DNA of 64,000 nt from Salminus brasiliensis (taxonomy: Eukaryota; Chordata; Actinopteri; Characiformes; Bryconidae), in NCBI RefSeq assembly GCF_030463535.1, contig NC_132878.1:26484425-26548424 (forward strand). Reading direction: 5' to 3'. The notes under the pieces are model-generated. The model saw only the letters and a list, made by a program, of their open reading frames with translations. It searched no databases and was not told the origin of the DNA. A program made the position numbers and the translations under genes. Below are positions 27,370-40,400 of the stretch, piece by piece (the first letter of the stretch is position 1; every line of letters begins with the position of its first letter).

Positions 27370-29205
27370 AGCAGGGAAGTACCTAAAACATGCTGGGCAG
27401 AGAGGTCCCCAGGACCAGAGATGAGAACCACTGCTTTAGCATGATTGTCCTACCAAAAGGGGTCTAACAACATTTTGCCTTGAGACAAAGAATGAAAAAA
27501 CACTGTTAAGTAAAAACAGGTCATGGGGACTAAAGATGATAATCATGCTAAAGCAGCGGTTCTACTATTTAAAAAATAATGTAAAAAAAAAAAAGAAAAA
27601 AAAAGAAATGTATTTTGCTAATTGTTGGCACTGTGTCCTGGCTTGAATGGATTGCTCCCACTGCTGAACCCACTTTTAGCCCCTAACTGTATTGTATGGA
27701 GACATGTATGTGAAATTAAGGGGCCGGTGTAATAATCAAAACAGCGACACAATGCCATAGAGGGTTAATACTTACCTAATAGTTTGTTAATCAATAATAA
27801 CTGTTAAACTGTTAATAACAATATAATAGTAATATTGTAACTGTTGGAACAAAACCTTGTATCTCCATATTATATATTATAAATTATATTTTATATATTA
27901 TATATTATATTTTAACAGTTAATTTAAGGAGCCACTCATTATGGAATTTTCACATAATGTGAAAGGCGGTAGTGATTGTAGGCTACTAAATTTTTGAAAC
28001 AAAAATTACACCAGATAAAAAATGACATAAATACACATACAATGTTTTGTTCTGACAGTGACCAACATATGTTTTATAAATGAAGTGAACTGCTCTTTTT
28101 TCTGGAGCAGAATGAGTGAACACCTTTATAGAGGGAAAACCAGAGTGTGGTGCACATGTGGTAAATCCAACTAATTAAACAAAATGATGCTTAAAATGTT
28201 GTTAATTAGTAATTAAAACGCTTAGTAGTTACCTGATGTTTAAATAACGTAAGCTTATATTTTTAGGCTTTGAGCTTGTTAAGTCCTGGGTTTAGGGATT
28301 TAAAGATTTTATGAGGTAGCAATAGCAGTGTGCAGAAAGTGAAGTTAAAGTAAGCTCTGTTATTCACCTCAGTTCAAATGCCATTTTTAAACTGCCTCTC
28401 ACAGTTGGGTTATTGTTGAGACAACTTGCATTTATCCTGACGATGATGTGGACATTTATTCAATAGTTCAGAGTTCCAGCATGTTAGGTTGGAGGTATTT
28501 ATAATCATTTTAATCATATTTTTTAAATATATAATACCAAATACGTACCATAACATATATTAAAGTCCAACCTTTGTTTAACAGATTCACTCCAACCTAA
28601 ATCCCAAACATAATCATAATCTTAGCTCTGTTAAGATTCTACAGTTTTAATTTTAGCATTTTTAGCATCTATACATAATCTGTAGGACACCATCGAAATA
28701 AAGCATGACTGTCATCTTAATCTTAGTACTTATAATATTTAGTTTAGTAAAATTATCTGAACACATTACAGTGTCAGTTGCACTCAGAAGTAAACAATGC
28801 TATTTAAAGATTACATGCAAATACATCACATGCATATACACATTGTAATGTTGTCATAACAGGCCCTAATAAACAGACATTTGTTAAGTCCTAGGACTAG
28901 GGATTTGAGAATTTGACTGTCCTGTGATGAGGTGCTAGCAATGTGCTGAAAGTGAAGGTAAAGTGAGCCCAGGACCTTTTATTTACCCCTGTTTTTTTAA
29001 GGTTGGGTAACTGTGATGATAACTAATGATGATAAGGACTGTTATATTGGTTAAAAAATCATACCAACTCATCTGATTTTTTTTGTTGTTGTTTGTTTCA
29101 GGGACTTCCTTAACTCACAAATTTAGCTACGTCCCTTAGCAAGTTGCACTTTGAAGATTCTGAACTAATCCTGTTTTGATGTTTGACCACTTTTCTTGGC
29201 AGATT
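27370..29205. other. AT-rich intergenic stretch
   Basis: No coding exon or RNA gene is recognised. A short AT-only tract with TATATTAT iterations lies at about 27866-27915. Two segments (26160-26220 and 28395-28450) share ACAGTTGGGT and TTGTTGAGACAACTTGCA, so a dispersed repeat is present. Confidence 0.5.
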
Positions 29206-29209
29206 TCAT

Positions 29210-30720
29210 GGCACAGATGCAACTTGACTACATGGGTAGGCAGATCGGAAGAGTAAATCAAGATATCGTCCGCCACAAACATCATTAATGAAGGCCTGGA
29301 AGACGGAGTGGGCATGCTGATACTGGTAATGCCTCTGGTGGTGAGAAAAGCTGTATTCCATTTATCTTCACTGCGTAAGTCAATTTGGTGAACAGCCGGG
29401 CATTCTGAAGCTGTTCTAAAGTGGAAGATACTGGAGCTGGGTAGGGTAGGGGGTAGGGGTACTTTTTAGTGATAGCGTTGAGTGCGCTATAAACAATTCA
29501 CAGAAGCAACCCCCCACTCTTCTTCTTGACCAAAAAAAAGCCCAAGGCCAACAGGGACTTGTTGGTTGTATGTAACCCTGTGTCAGGACTTCAGTGATAT
29601 ATTCCTCCATCACATCCTTGAGGTCAGCATATTCAGGGGGAATAACGACCAGGGATTCAGACTCTGGGCTTTTAATAAACATAGACATAATCCTAATGGG
29701 GCTTTGGCCAAAGCAATGTGTGAAACAATAGGGGGACCATGACACTATTTCCCTGTCAGGCCAGGAAATATGGGGCTTACGTCTTGTTAGTCAGGGAATA
29801 CCAAGAATTACTGCATAGTCTGATATGAGCAATACTAAAAAGGTGATGCCCCCTGAGTGTAGACTAAACAGTTAGACATGAGTAATGGGAGCAGGTCCCA
29901 AAGGCTGTCCATCCAGGGAGGTGATGCGAAGGGTATTAAGGAGGGGACGGGTCAGGGATCCCCAACTGTACAATGACGTCAGCACACTGAAAATTCCCCT
30001 CCGCAGTCAATCAGGCAATTACAGAGACAGGCAATTTAAGAGATTTAGAAACCACCCCCTGGTGGGAATACTCACCACGTTAGCGTGTGGAGTAACGCTC
30101 TCCCGGGCGTTGGGCGCGGGCTCTCAGTGGCGGGAGGCTTATGTGAGGCTTATGCTTCCACAATAAAAACAAAGGCCCTCCCGTGCTCTCCCCTAGTGCT
30201 CCTCCGGACTGAGATGGCTAGAACCCACCTCCACGTGTTCGTGTACAGAGGGAGCCGTGAGCGGCATAGACGTGGGAGAGGTCGAGTGGCGAGATGAGCA
30301 GGAGGTCGGGTCTTGGACTTAGTCTGGACTTGGACTGGACGTGGTAGTGCGGTTTGAGGAGTTGGTCAAGGCGAATGACCAAAACTATAAGTTGGTCTAG
30401 GTCCAGTTCGCCATTCCTTAAGGAATTCTGAGTAGCTCCTTTCTTGGACCTCCTCCCAGATAGCAGTGGCCCAATCCAGAGCTCTACCTGTGAGCTGGGA
30501 GACCACAAAGACCATCTTGGCTGTGTCAGTGGCGGCAGGTTGGTTACTAAAGAACACCGATGTGTTACTATGCCAGGTGCCCAACAGTCTCAGACACGCT
30601 CTGCAGTGTCTGTTGCTGTTGCCCAGGAATTGCCCCTGGGCGCAAGCAGCCTGATTCAAGGCCTCCGTCCCTACTATTTTAGGGATTTAGGCCGTGTATT
30701 CTGTCACTTGCAGAGATGGA
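29210..30720 (-). mobile_element. Ty3/gypsy LTR-retrotransposon remnant (gag, protease, RT)
   Basis: On the minus strand, from high to low coordinate: a gag segment (VVSQLTGRALDWATAIWEE, about 30480-30560), a protease/pol linker (SDYAVILGIP near 29810), then the start of reverse transcriptase (VVIPPEYADLKDV, EEYITEVLTQGYIQP, 29560-29680) and FVADDILIYSSDLP at about 29235-29280, matching the RT catalytic motif with VADD instead of the usual YVDD/FVDD. Stops and frame breaks abound. No flanking LTRs were identified. Confidence 0.8.
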
Positions 30721-30724
30721 GCAA

Positions 30725-31448
30725 AGCAAGATTTAGTAACACACAGGGAATATAAACAGGGAACGCAAACAAAAAGGAGCAAACAGGGTCAGCAGCAATC
30801 TAGGGACAACGAGCAAACACAAAACAATGATGACACGAGGAGATGACAAACAAGCCTGGACTGGACAAAACAAAACAGGGTGCGTGCACTGTCAACTTCC
30901 AGAATCCCAGCTCCTTCTATGGACAGGGGGCCGGAGTCCTGGAAGCGCTTCAGAGGGGAGTAAGACAACGAAAACCTGACACATATGTGGCTGTGGCTTA
31001 TATGTTTTACTCATTTTAAAAATATTTAAAACTAAATTCACTGCAGTCACTAACTCTAACCATCACCCAACAAAAAAATAGAAAAAGAGACCCTATTGTC
31101 CTTTGCATTATTTTATTACTGTTATGTTTACAGGATGTTAAAAGCAATCAGGTGTTAAAGATAACAATGTGCTCTGTCCACACCCTATTTGCAGCAATGG
31201 GGATGAATACTATTTCAGTGTTTTAATAAACATTTAATAGAAAAAAGACATTTTGTTCCACATATTACATTACATTACATTAGACCCTCCTGTCCAACAA
31301 GTGTAGGCGTCCTAATACTTTTGTCCATGTCGTGTATCTTAAATAATCAGTGTAAAAAAACAACCAGACAAGAGTGCACAGTGTCAGAATTTAATTCTGG
31401 TCAGATGCATGTACATCAATCCACCGTTCAGCAAGCAGTAATTGATTT
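30725..31448. other. Repeat-derived sequence between the gypsy remnant and the C1q gene
   Basis: The first part probably belongs to the gypsy element's 5' region. At about 31285-31335 a terminal inverted-repeat-like end (AATACTTTTGTCCATGTCGTG) marks the edge of a decayed Tc1-type element. No gene is seen. Confidence 0.4.
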
Positions 31449-33211
31449 TTAAATGGGAAAGAGAAAGAAGCCGCTGAAGGTGTTGGTGTTGTTTTTGTTT
31501 TCATACAGTTGGTAATTTGCAGGTAGACGAGTATAAACAACATCTCCAAACTCCAACTGTACTGTAAGACCACTTGATATAAATTTTCCATAATGATTGT
31601 AATTAAAGGCTTGTAACATTGTCAGCACCTCCTGGTTCTTGTACAGATTTATTCCTGAATTGTAACCAGTCTTGAATGACAGGACAGTGAATCGGAAATA
31701 GTAGACTCCTCTGTCTGGAGCTGTGAAGACTCCTGAAATAAGAGACACATACATACATGGTTACCTGCTAATCAGCCGTCACTAACCAGAAATGTGTTGA
31801 ATTTGTGATGTACGGTAACTGGCTAAATGTAAATGTTGGAGTGTGAGGGTCTTAGTGCTGCAGCCCCCAAGTAGCGGCTCTGGATTTGCTAACATGTTTC
31901 TAGCGTTTCATTTTGGAGCTCATTTTGGTTGGTGTTAAAGCAAGTAAACATGTGAAGAAAGTAGTAGTTGTTGTAGTAAGTGTTTTTGCATAACATTCAT
32001 GGATGAAAAGCCTGAAAACATCATATTTTAGGTTGAACAGACGAACCATTTTTGTGTGGTGCCTGTGTTGGGGTTATAAGCTCCTCCAATGTTTGTGATC
32101 ACTTTTGGGAAGGTGAGATCAGTGATAGCGTCCGAGGGTCCCGTGGTTGAGGTCAAAGCTGCTGAAAATGCCACCTTTGGACGCTTAAGAAACATCGAGA
32201 ACAAATCACAAAAAGACTGAAGCAGAACCTTTCAAAATGTGCATGCACCATCTACTGGCACCACCACCACCGACCTAGTAAAGGAGAGCTTACCTGTGAT
32301 CTCTCTCTTTAGACTCTCCATGTCACCTTCAATAGTGCTCAGTCTCTCCTTCAAAGCTGTTAGGAGGTAAATCTAAGTTTAATGTGTTCATGTCAGGATG
32401 TTTGATTCCAATTTTGGAGCGTTTCTATTGGTGCATTCATCATCTAATTGTTATATAATGTAGAGATCAGCTGCTGTATTGTACGATGCATTGTGCTGTA
32501 TAAACGATGTACAATGCACTGTGTACTGTTTTACCTGTGTTCTCTTTCTGCAGGGCTTTCACTTCACCCTGACTGGCTGCTAGTGCAGTTCTGTTGGTGG
32601 AAAAGTCATCAGAGACCAAGACAGAGATTATTTTCAACAATTCATTAAAGCACACAAAGGATCACTTGCACATGCACACACCTTCATTCTGTTTTTTCAG
32701 GTTCTCCACTTCACCCTCACTTGCTGTTAGTCTGGAAACATCCACTGCTTGTGCTGAAAACATGAGCAAAAACAAATTTTTTCACTCGAAGAAAACTCAC
32801 TGTAAAGTCACTGTATATATTACACTGTTGTCCTGTACTGTACTGTACTAGCTTCATTACCTAAAACCTCTTTCTTCATGTCCTCCATGTTACTCAGAGT
32901 CTGTTTACCCTGCTTGACCTGCTTGGCCATTTTGGTCTTCTGCACTGGAAAAGAGTTTACAATGGACCCCAAAGCACGAAGAACATAGTAATAAACGTAT
33001 CATTTAAGCAGAGCTGAAACTGAACTTACCTGTGTTCTCTTTTTCCACATATTTCATCTCAGTCTTCAGCTCGATCAGCATGGTTCTTTGTTGATACACT
33101 GTCTTTCAGCTGCTTCAGTTCATCAGACACTTTGAGTGGCGTCCAAGCATCATCGGCGGCTTCAGCTCGTTGCAGGCTGATCTGCAGCAGCAGCAAAGCC
33201 GTTCTCATCAT
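31449..33211 (-). pseudogene. C1q-domain gene, secreted type, with several lesions
   Basis: Minus-strand exons: 33030-33211 (MMRTALLLLQISLQRAEA signal peptide), mini-exons 32861-32944, 32682-32723, 32535-32579 and 32294-32356 encoding short coiled-coil pieces (LAASQGEVKALQKEN, SEGEVENLKKQNE, LKERLSTIEGDMESLKREIT), then C1q exons ending 32063 and 31449-31732 (GVFTAPDRGVYYFRF, SGLTVQLEFGDVVYTRLP, FSGFFLFPI, stop 31449). The family is secreted and forms trimers. Three problems: exon 1 shifts frame after LKQLKDSV and stops at RAED, while the next frame restores QQRTMLIELKTEMKYVEKENT; the acceptor before RPKVAFSA (32183) is out of phase by two bases, the only in-phase one being 32161; and the donor after 32063 is GC. 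It may be a pseudogene, or a real gene with assembly errors. Confidence 0.65.
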
Positions 33212-33480
33212 CTGTACTGCTGTCCTCTTCTCCTTCAGTGTCTGACTCTCACAACTGCTGGTCTTATAGACCTCCTGCCACCAGCCGTTCACACTGACAC
33301 CACTTTACTTTCTCACTTACTCTTTTTCCAAATAAGGCAGTACTACTGCTCGATGTCTTTTACATAACTGAGCAGTTCAAACTCTTCTATACACTCAGTA
33401 ACGATTAGTAAGTGTATGCCCACATTAGCTCTGTTTATACATCTCTGAAGTCTCAAACATAAAAAAACTTACTCCTCCAC
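33212..33480. other. Upstream region of the C1q-like gene
   Basis: The sequence 33212-33290 resembles the 5' leader of the truncated copy at 25130-25180. Nothing else is recognised; a promoter is likely but no clear element is visible. Confidence 0.35.
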
Positions 33481-33484
33481 ATAC

Positions 33485-34150
33485 ACTATATGGACAAATG
33501 TTGGACAAATGTTTTGGGACACCTGCTCATTCATTGTTTCTTCTGAAATCAAGAATTTGTCCAGCTTTTGTTGGAGTAATTGTCTCTGGAGTAGTGAACA
33601 GGGAAGACTTCCTACTAGATACACTTCTGTTCTGGGTACACTGTCCTCCTGTACATCACTGGATCCTCCGAATTACAAGGTCAATTTAGAGTCATAACAC
33701 TAATATTGCTACATGTAAGCTAAATGTCCTTCCGCAATACCTCAGCACCTGCCCTTGCAGTGCATGCAGACTTGCACTATATGTCCAAATGTTTGTGGAC
33801 ACCCCTTGTAATGAATGCATTCAGCTACTTTAAGGCGTATCCACTGCTGACACGGATGTGCAAAAGCACACACATAGCTTGTGAACAGTCGCTTGAAGGT
33901 GATGTGTTGAAAGCAGGAAAAATGGGCAAGTGTAAGGGTCTGAGAAACTTTAACAGGGGCCAAATTGTGATGGCTAGCATCTCAAAAACAGTGGTCACAG
34001 ACGTGAGGCCCCACCTCACAACTGACAAGACTTAAAAAAACCTGCAGCTTACAAATTAGTAGCAGATACCACAGGACATCTTCAGATCTGTTGTGTTGAC
34101 ACAAGGGAAGCCTACTCAGTCCTCAGGCAGGGGTACTAATGTTCTGGCAG
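33485..34150 (+). mobile_element. Tc1/mariner-like remnant with transposase N-terminus
   Basis: The left end CACTATATGGACAAATG resembles a Tc1-type terminal repeat. At 33922 an ATG opens MGKCKGLRNFNRGQIVMA, the start of a Tc1-like transposase, followed by SISKT; the frame ends at 34033. The remainder is decayed. Confidence 0.7.
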
Positions 34151-36220
34151 ATTAAAAGTGCTAAAATACACTATTACACAATCATACGTTAAATCACATC
34201 ATAATAGTATTTATTCTACTCCACACAAACAAAGGCTAACAGTTACATATTTTCCCACATTGCTCAAAACCTTCCTGTTAACTTACTGTAGTTTTGGCCT
34301 AAGGTCATCGCTAACCCGCCGGTCAAACAGTGAAATTGCGCAGTACGCCCCATGCCAATGTCTTGTAAAATGTACGATATTTTCAGGTTATATTTATTCA
34401 TTTACTCAATTGATTCATTTAGGTCATTTTGTGCAGTTCATTACAATTAATAGCACATCATACTGGCTGTAAAGAATGTTTGTGCTTTGTTTAGTTAGCT
34501 GAATTAGTGGTGTATTAATAATACAAAACAAAAGTATGAATAATTCTGTAATATGAGCAAAGAGCCCACCTGAAAATTAATCTAAAAAAACCCTGTGATG
34601 TTCAGAAAGTGAACGCAGAGTGAATTTCAATCTTAATCACCGACATTCAGTGGAGTATCAGTGGCTGCATGTTCCACCCAATAATTGTATAGATCCATGA
34701 TCCAAGAGTTCTACACAACTACAAATAATAGTCTGGACAACAGCTTCAGAAACAGTTATAATGAACACACTGACAAACACACCACCATTACTTACAGTAT
34801 TATTTATTATAATTACTATTAAAACAATTATTAAAACTAAGCAGCACTAATGAGGCAAACTTTATTTTAGATTCTCTATTTCAACTACTGTTTCTATTGC
34901 ACACCAGAATAATTACAGGTCTACAGGTTTTTGTGACAATGACGAAAGCAAATCCTAGTAGACTTAAACTCATGTAACATGCTGAACTGCATTCAAGTCT
35001 TTGGAAAGACGTACTGAAGTAAACACTTTAATGCACAGCTGAACCTGTTAAAACAGAAGCCAACTGTATCTATAAAAAAGAAAACTACCGTTCAAAAGTT
35101 TGGAATGATTTTTTGTATGAATATTTATTTATTAATTTTTTTTAAACAACAACAGCGGTATATGCAGTATAATGCAGACTGAAGATAAGATGTGACTGCT
35201 CCAAAACATTATGGATATTGATTGTACTATAACCTCATGCAGTCATTGTAGAATCATTATTCTGTACATATTTGTTATATTATATAATATATATTATATT
35301 ATTTTTTATTGAATTATTTGATATTATAAATAACACATTATTTATGATATCAACAGGTGTAACAATAGTATTATTGTACACACCTATGCTAAATCAAAAT
35401 AGTATAAATAGTATTTCCAAACCTTTGAGCGGTAGTGCCATTCTAAAAAAATGTCAAACAACTCAAACTATGCATCTTTGGCTAAAAGGTTAAAATCTAA
35501 AACAACAGGTTTGAGACACTGTCAGTAAGAAAAAAGGTATTGTAAAACAATGCTGGAATGATAACCAGAGTTCTCAGAATTAAATATGGCAAAAAAGAAG
35601 CTTCATTATCAGGCACTACTTTTACCTCGCAATTCAGATTTGATTGTTTCTAGTATTTCTTATAATAGCCAAAGTATTTGGACCTCAGTGATACTGTGAG
35701 AATCTGTTTCACAGCTTAAACGTTGTACTATATAAATGAACAGCAAATGTCACATAACAACATGAAGATAACATACCAGCCACCCAGTGTGCAAAGTCTG
35801 ACAGCTACAAATAGGAGGCTATTAAGGCAAATATGCTGTTATTAATGTGCAGACTGTAGAAAACTGACTCATCTTCACTGTATTAGATGCATAGATTATA
35901 TAACTGCAATGAATTTGGCAGCTTTTGGCAGCGAGAAAGACAGCAGGTAAGGCACAATGGCTCAGCTATAATTTAGAAAATGCAAAAAGTATCAAAAAGA
36001 ACTCACATTCTGGAAATAATTGTAAGAACGTTGGGTTTTGTGGTCCAGCTTTACATGTAAAATGCTTTCACAGTATAAAATACCACTAATTTCCAGCTAT
36101 GACCCAGAGAGGTAAATATTAAGATGCTACAGTCAGAGATATATGTAAAGGTTTCAAATATAATTTTTTAGAGCTGAAGATACCTTCTAAAATATTATAG
36201 TCATAAAGAGGTAGTCTATT
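34151..36220. other. AT-rich intergenic stretch
   Basis: No gene, RNA or clear mobile element is recognised between the C1q-like gene and the TA microsatellites. Confidence 0.45.
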
Positions 36221-36227
36221 CTAATTA

Positions 36228-36228
<1 letters not shown>

Positions 36229-36263
<35 letters not shown>

Positions 36264-36386
36264 GGAACTAATGTTTTCCCATTTGGAGGATTGTAAAGTT
36301 GGTATGTGTAGTGTAAACAGCTGACTTTGTCGTGTAACACAGAAATATAAGATGTAACAGAGTCTGGATAAAAATAGGTATGTGTG

Positions 36387-36454
<68 letters not shown>

Positions 36455-36472
36455 TACATACATACATACATA

Positions 36473-36547
<75 letters not shown>
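36229..36547. repeat. TA/CA/CATA microsatellite cluster
   Basis: (GT)n-(TA)n at 36229-36262, (CA)n-(TA)n at 36389-36442, a CATACATA stretch to 36472, and (TA)n at 36475-36546. The long open frames here are poly(Tyr-Ile) artefacts. Confidence 0.95.
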
Positions 36548-36553
<6 letters not shown>

Positions 36554-37400
36554 CGAGATGAGACCTGTGTTGACAAACTCCACATAAATATCACATTTTG
36601 GATCACCCCTAAACGTCTCAAAAATACAGTAACTTCCTGTCCTCAACTATGGAACACTGTTCTTTCTCTTCACCCACCCCTTCATCCTTTATTGATTCTC
36701 TTTCAACAGTCTCTCCCACCTTCCTTTTTTCGGATATTCGCTCTGCCAATTATCCACGGGTGCTATACATGTCAGCATCTTCAGGGTGAGCCTGCCCGTG
36801 GTCCAGTAAGGATGGGTCAGGAACAAAACGTGGTTTCTCTATAAAAAACAAAACAAAAATTATAATAATAATAATAATCAGCATAATAAAATACAACTGG
36901 AAGCCTGTGAGTGCTCCTTAGGTCCCTCCACAACTTTGCTGAAATTGTTCTATACAGCAGTGGTCCTAAATCTGGGTCCTGACGTCCCAACGCTCTGAGG
37001 ATATTAGTGTTTTCCCTGATCCAATAATGAGCCCATTTCGAGTTAAACGGTGAGTGTGTGTGAGCCACTGCTACACAGCATTATTCACTTATTCATTATA
37101 CAACAAAACTGTTTCACTGTACTGTGCAAACAGCAGCCCTGAACTTGCTTTCAACCTGCTGTACGCTTTTTCTTGTTTAATTGTGTTTTTAAGCCCCCTA
37201 GTGGCTAAACATGCTTCTGCAGGACAGAGAAATCTAGCACACATTTCCCTAAGGAGTATCTTTGTGTAAAGATCAGTGTGTGATCTTTGTGTAAAGAGGC
37301 TACTGCGCTAGAAAAAAGACCAGCCCTGTTCCGTACGTGCACATTACACAACTGTCGCAACTCTTCCACCCTTTGCTCATCGGGATCTGGTCCATCCCTC

Positions 37401-40400
37401 TTACTCTGTTAAATGAGACACATTTCTTCTAAAGTGGTTCTTTTAACAACAGGTAACAGAAAAACAAAACATTCAATGATGGCTGCTGCTTCACAATAAC
37501 CACCTGTTCTCACCTTTCACAGAGGCTGAATTTAAGGCAGGAATCTGTTCTCCAGTCGCAGGGGATGTGGTCTCCTCTACCGCAGGTGCAGGGGGTATGG
37601 CTTCATCCACATCAGAAAGAGGCGATGTGGTGACTTCTGTGGCAGATGGAGGGTGTGTTGTCTGACCTTCAGCAAATGCAGGGGGTGTGATCTCTACAGC
37701 AGGTGAGGAGGATGTGGTCTCTTGCACAGCCATTTCAGCAATCAGTGTGGGCTGATCTATGACAGGAGGAACAGATGTAATCTCATCTGTGGCTGAAGGA
37801 CAGAATGTGGTTTCTTCACTGAGAGGAGGCAGAGAACTGGGTTCCTCAACAACAGAAGGAGGAGGAGAAAGTGGAATGTTGTCAGGATGTAGTTCTGGCG
37901 AAACAAAATCCATGGGCTCCTCAGCTGGTAGAGGGGCAAGCGGTGTGGCTTCTTTCTCTGTTGGTGGCAGCACAGAAACAGCAGAATCTATAGCCACGAG
38001 GGCAGCTTCAGCTACAGGTTCAGGATTCAGGTTAGCACAATCAGTAGCACATTCAGATTCATGGGTAGCTTCAGTTTCCAAATCTCGTTTAGGTGCTACT
38101 TCCAGGGCTGGGTCAGTCAACAGCGTAGCAGATGCAGACAAAGCTTCATCCACTGCTGCCATTTTCACTGGGGTCTCTACTACAACATCTATCTCTACAT
38201 CAGCCGCAGTTGGAGTAACCTCCTCTGGGGCAACATCAGGAAGAAGGGTAACTTCAACTTCAGAAGAACCTTCTACAATCAGAGCAAGCTCGGACACAGT
38301 GGCAACCTCTTCTGGAACCTGATCCGGATGTGGGGCAGCTTCTGCTACTGGGAAAATCTCAACAACCTCTGTTGGTGCAACTTCTGCTACTGTTAGGTCT
38401 CCTCCCACCTCTGATGAGGTAATCTCAGGCAGAATGGTAATGGCTGTAACCTCTGCAGCTATGACTGTCTCTGTTTTGGGGATAATATCTACTGGAATGG
38501 CCTCTTCTTGGGCAAATTCAGGTGCAGAGGCAAGATCAGCTTTTTGAGAATCTTCTACATGGTGGACGATCTCTGCTGGAGCAACCGGAAAAAACTCTGA
38601 TACAGTGCTACCTTCCTGTGGGACATCTTCCTGTGGGATGACTGTCTGACCCTCAGAAAAAGCAGTGCCATTTTCTCGTGCATCATCAGGCTCAGGAGCA
38701 ACTTCTGCTACTGGGGTAATTGCCCCTTCCCTGAAGGCTACTTCTACTGGCTCAGATTCAAGAAGTGCTTTCGAGGCTGTAGTTTCCTTGTTTGGGGTGA
38801 CGGGCTAAAAAAAAAGGTAAAACACTTGTATTTTTCTTCAAGGTATTTACTCATTTCTAAAACACCACCACCTTTCAGTGATGAGCCTTAAGGTCCGTAC
38901 TGCTGGGTACAGCATGCATATGTATTTTATTTACATAGGATATGGTAGTGTTACTCACCACCCTGTCAACCAGTGTTTCAAACTACCTTTGCAACCTTTA
39001 CCCTACCAAGCCCTTCAAGAGTACAATAGGTTAAAACAGGGCCAAACACTGAAAAGTCCTAATAATAGTACTAGTTAACAATAACAACAATAATAATAAT
39101 AGCATTTTTTTAATGTTCAGCACAAAAGCAACATGATTCTGAAGCTGTTTTAAGGTATTTTGAGAGTGTTTCCACCATACATCTGTAACATGAGTGAGGA
39201 CACTCTTTTTGAAAAGAAACACAACCCAATTTATAATGAATTCAACTAATTTCCAAATTGGTCCAAAGGGTAAATATTTGTCTAATTAATGATGATTATG
39301 AACTTATGATTGAGTTATGATTGAGTGTGTTCTTATCCGTGGGTATCTGTGTGTGAATGTCTTTACACAATCATGTGTTACCTCCAAACTCGCATGGGGA
39401 ACAACCACATCCTCTTTGGGTTTGGATTTAAAAACTGAAGCAACCAATGAGCTGGCAGAATACATCTTCTTACCCGTCAACTAGAAAGAAAGAGAGTGAG
39501 AAAGGAGTATATAGACACTTTACACACAAAGACAGACTCCTAAAATGCAATGCAAATGATTTATGGTGACCTTCAGAAGAACTGGCATTGTGGTAACACA
39601 TTCCCCCCTTCCTAAATGAGAATTGGGTCAGAATTGGGACAGCTATTGTTTTCCCTAATTCATAAACCACCTCAGCATGCAAACAAAACTCTGTCTGAAT
39701 GATTCCGACAATAATTTGCCAGTGAATGTGACTTTCTAGAGAGGGATTTCATTTTTCATCTCATTAATACAGAATGACTTTAGGTGAGGCAAACAACAAA
39801 AAACAACAACTTTAAGCTTTAACTTTTACTTTTTTGCCATTGCAGTTACTTGTTTGTTTATTCATATTTTTCCTTAATGTTTTCCATTGCTTGCTTCTTT
39901 TATTTTTTATATAAATGAAGTCCAGGTGTAGTGTTGGTCACTGTTTATGCAAAAGATTTTGACTGGCTGCTACTAAAAAAAGAAAGTAGTGCATTGAACA
40001 CTGCCACTGGAACTGCCACATCAACAGGACATGAATATTGTGCAGCGGCGCAGTTCTGTTTTTTTTTTTTATTAGACCCAGTGTATTTTTTTAATAACTT
40101 ACATACCTTTACAACTCCCACTGATTCTGTGGGGTAGCACACAGCAGCGCCAACTGTAGTCAAAGCCAGAGGTAAGCTTATTCTTTTCAGCCGAGAGCCT
40201 GAACACACACACAAACACACACCAATCACTTGGTCATGCTGTGACTGTAAAGGTCAAAAATGAGAAAAGAAAGAAGACTTTTCATGTCTGAAACAATAGG
40301 CTGTGTTGCCTGACTGGCATCAGTCCTGTCCTTTTAGAGTAAGTGTTTCAGACAAAGTAATATACTATATCACACATACAGTGTGATGTAGCTAACAAAT

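Noticed and set aside
36225-36640. Possible CRISPR-like array from regular spacing
   Set aside because: The repeats are simple dinucleotides without unique spacers, and this is a vertebrate genome.
36221-36844. Open frames of 141 and 154 codons with Tyr-Ile runs
   Set aside because: Pure translation of TA/CA microsatellites.
37759-38322. 187-codon plus-strand open frame rich in Ser, Gly and Thr
   Set aside because: It is the complement of the apool tail exon; its low-complexity composition follows from that exon and it has no own splice or start context.
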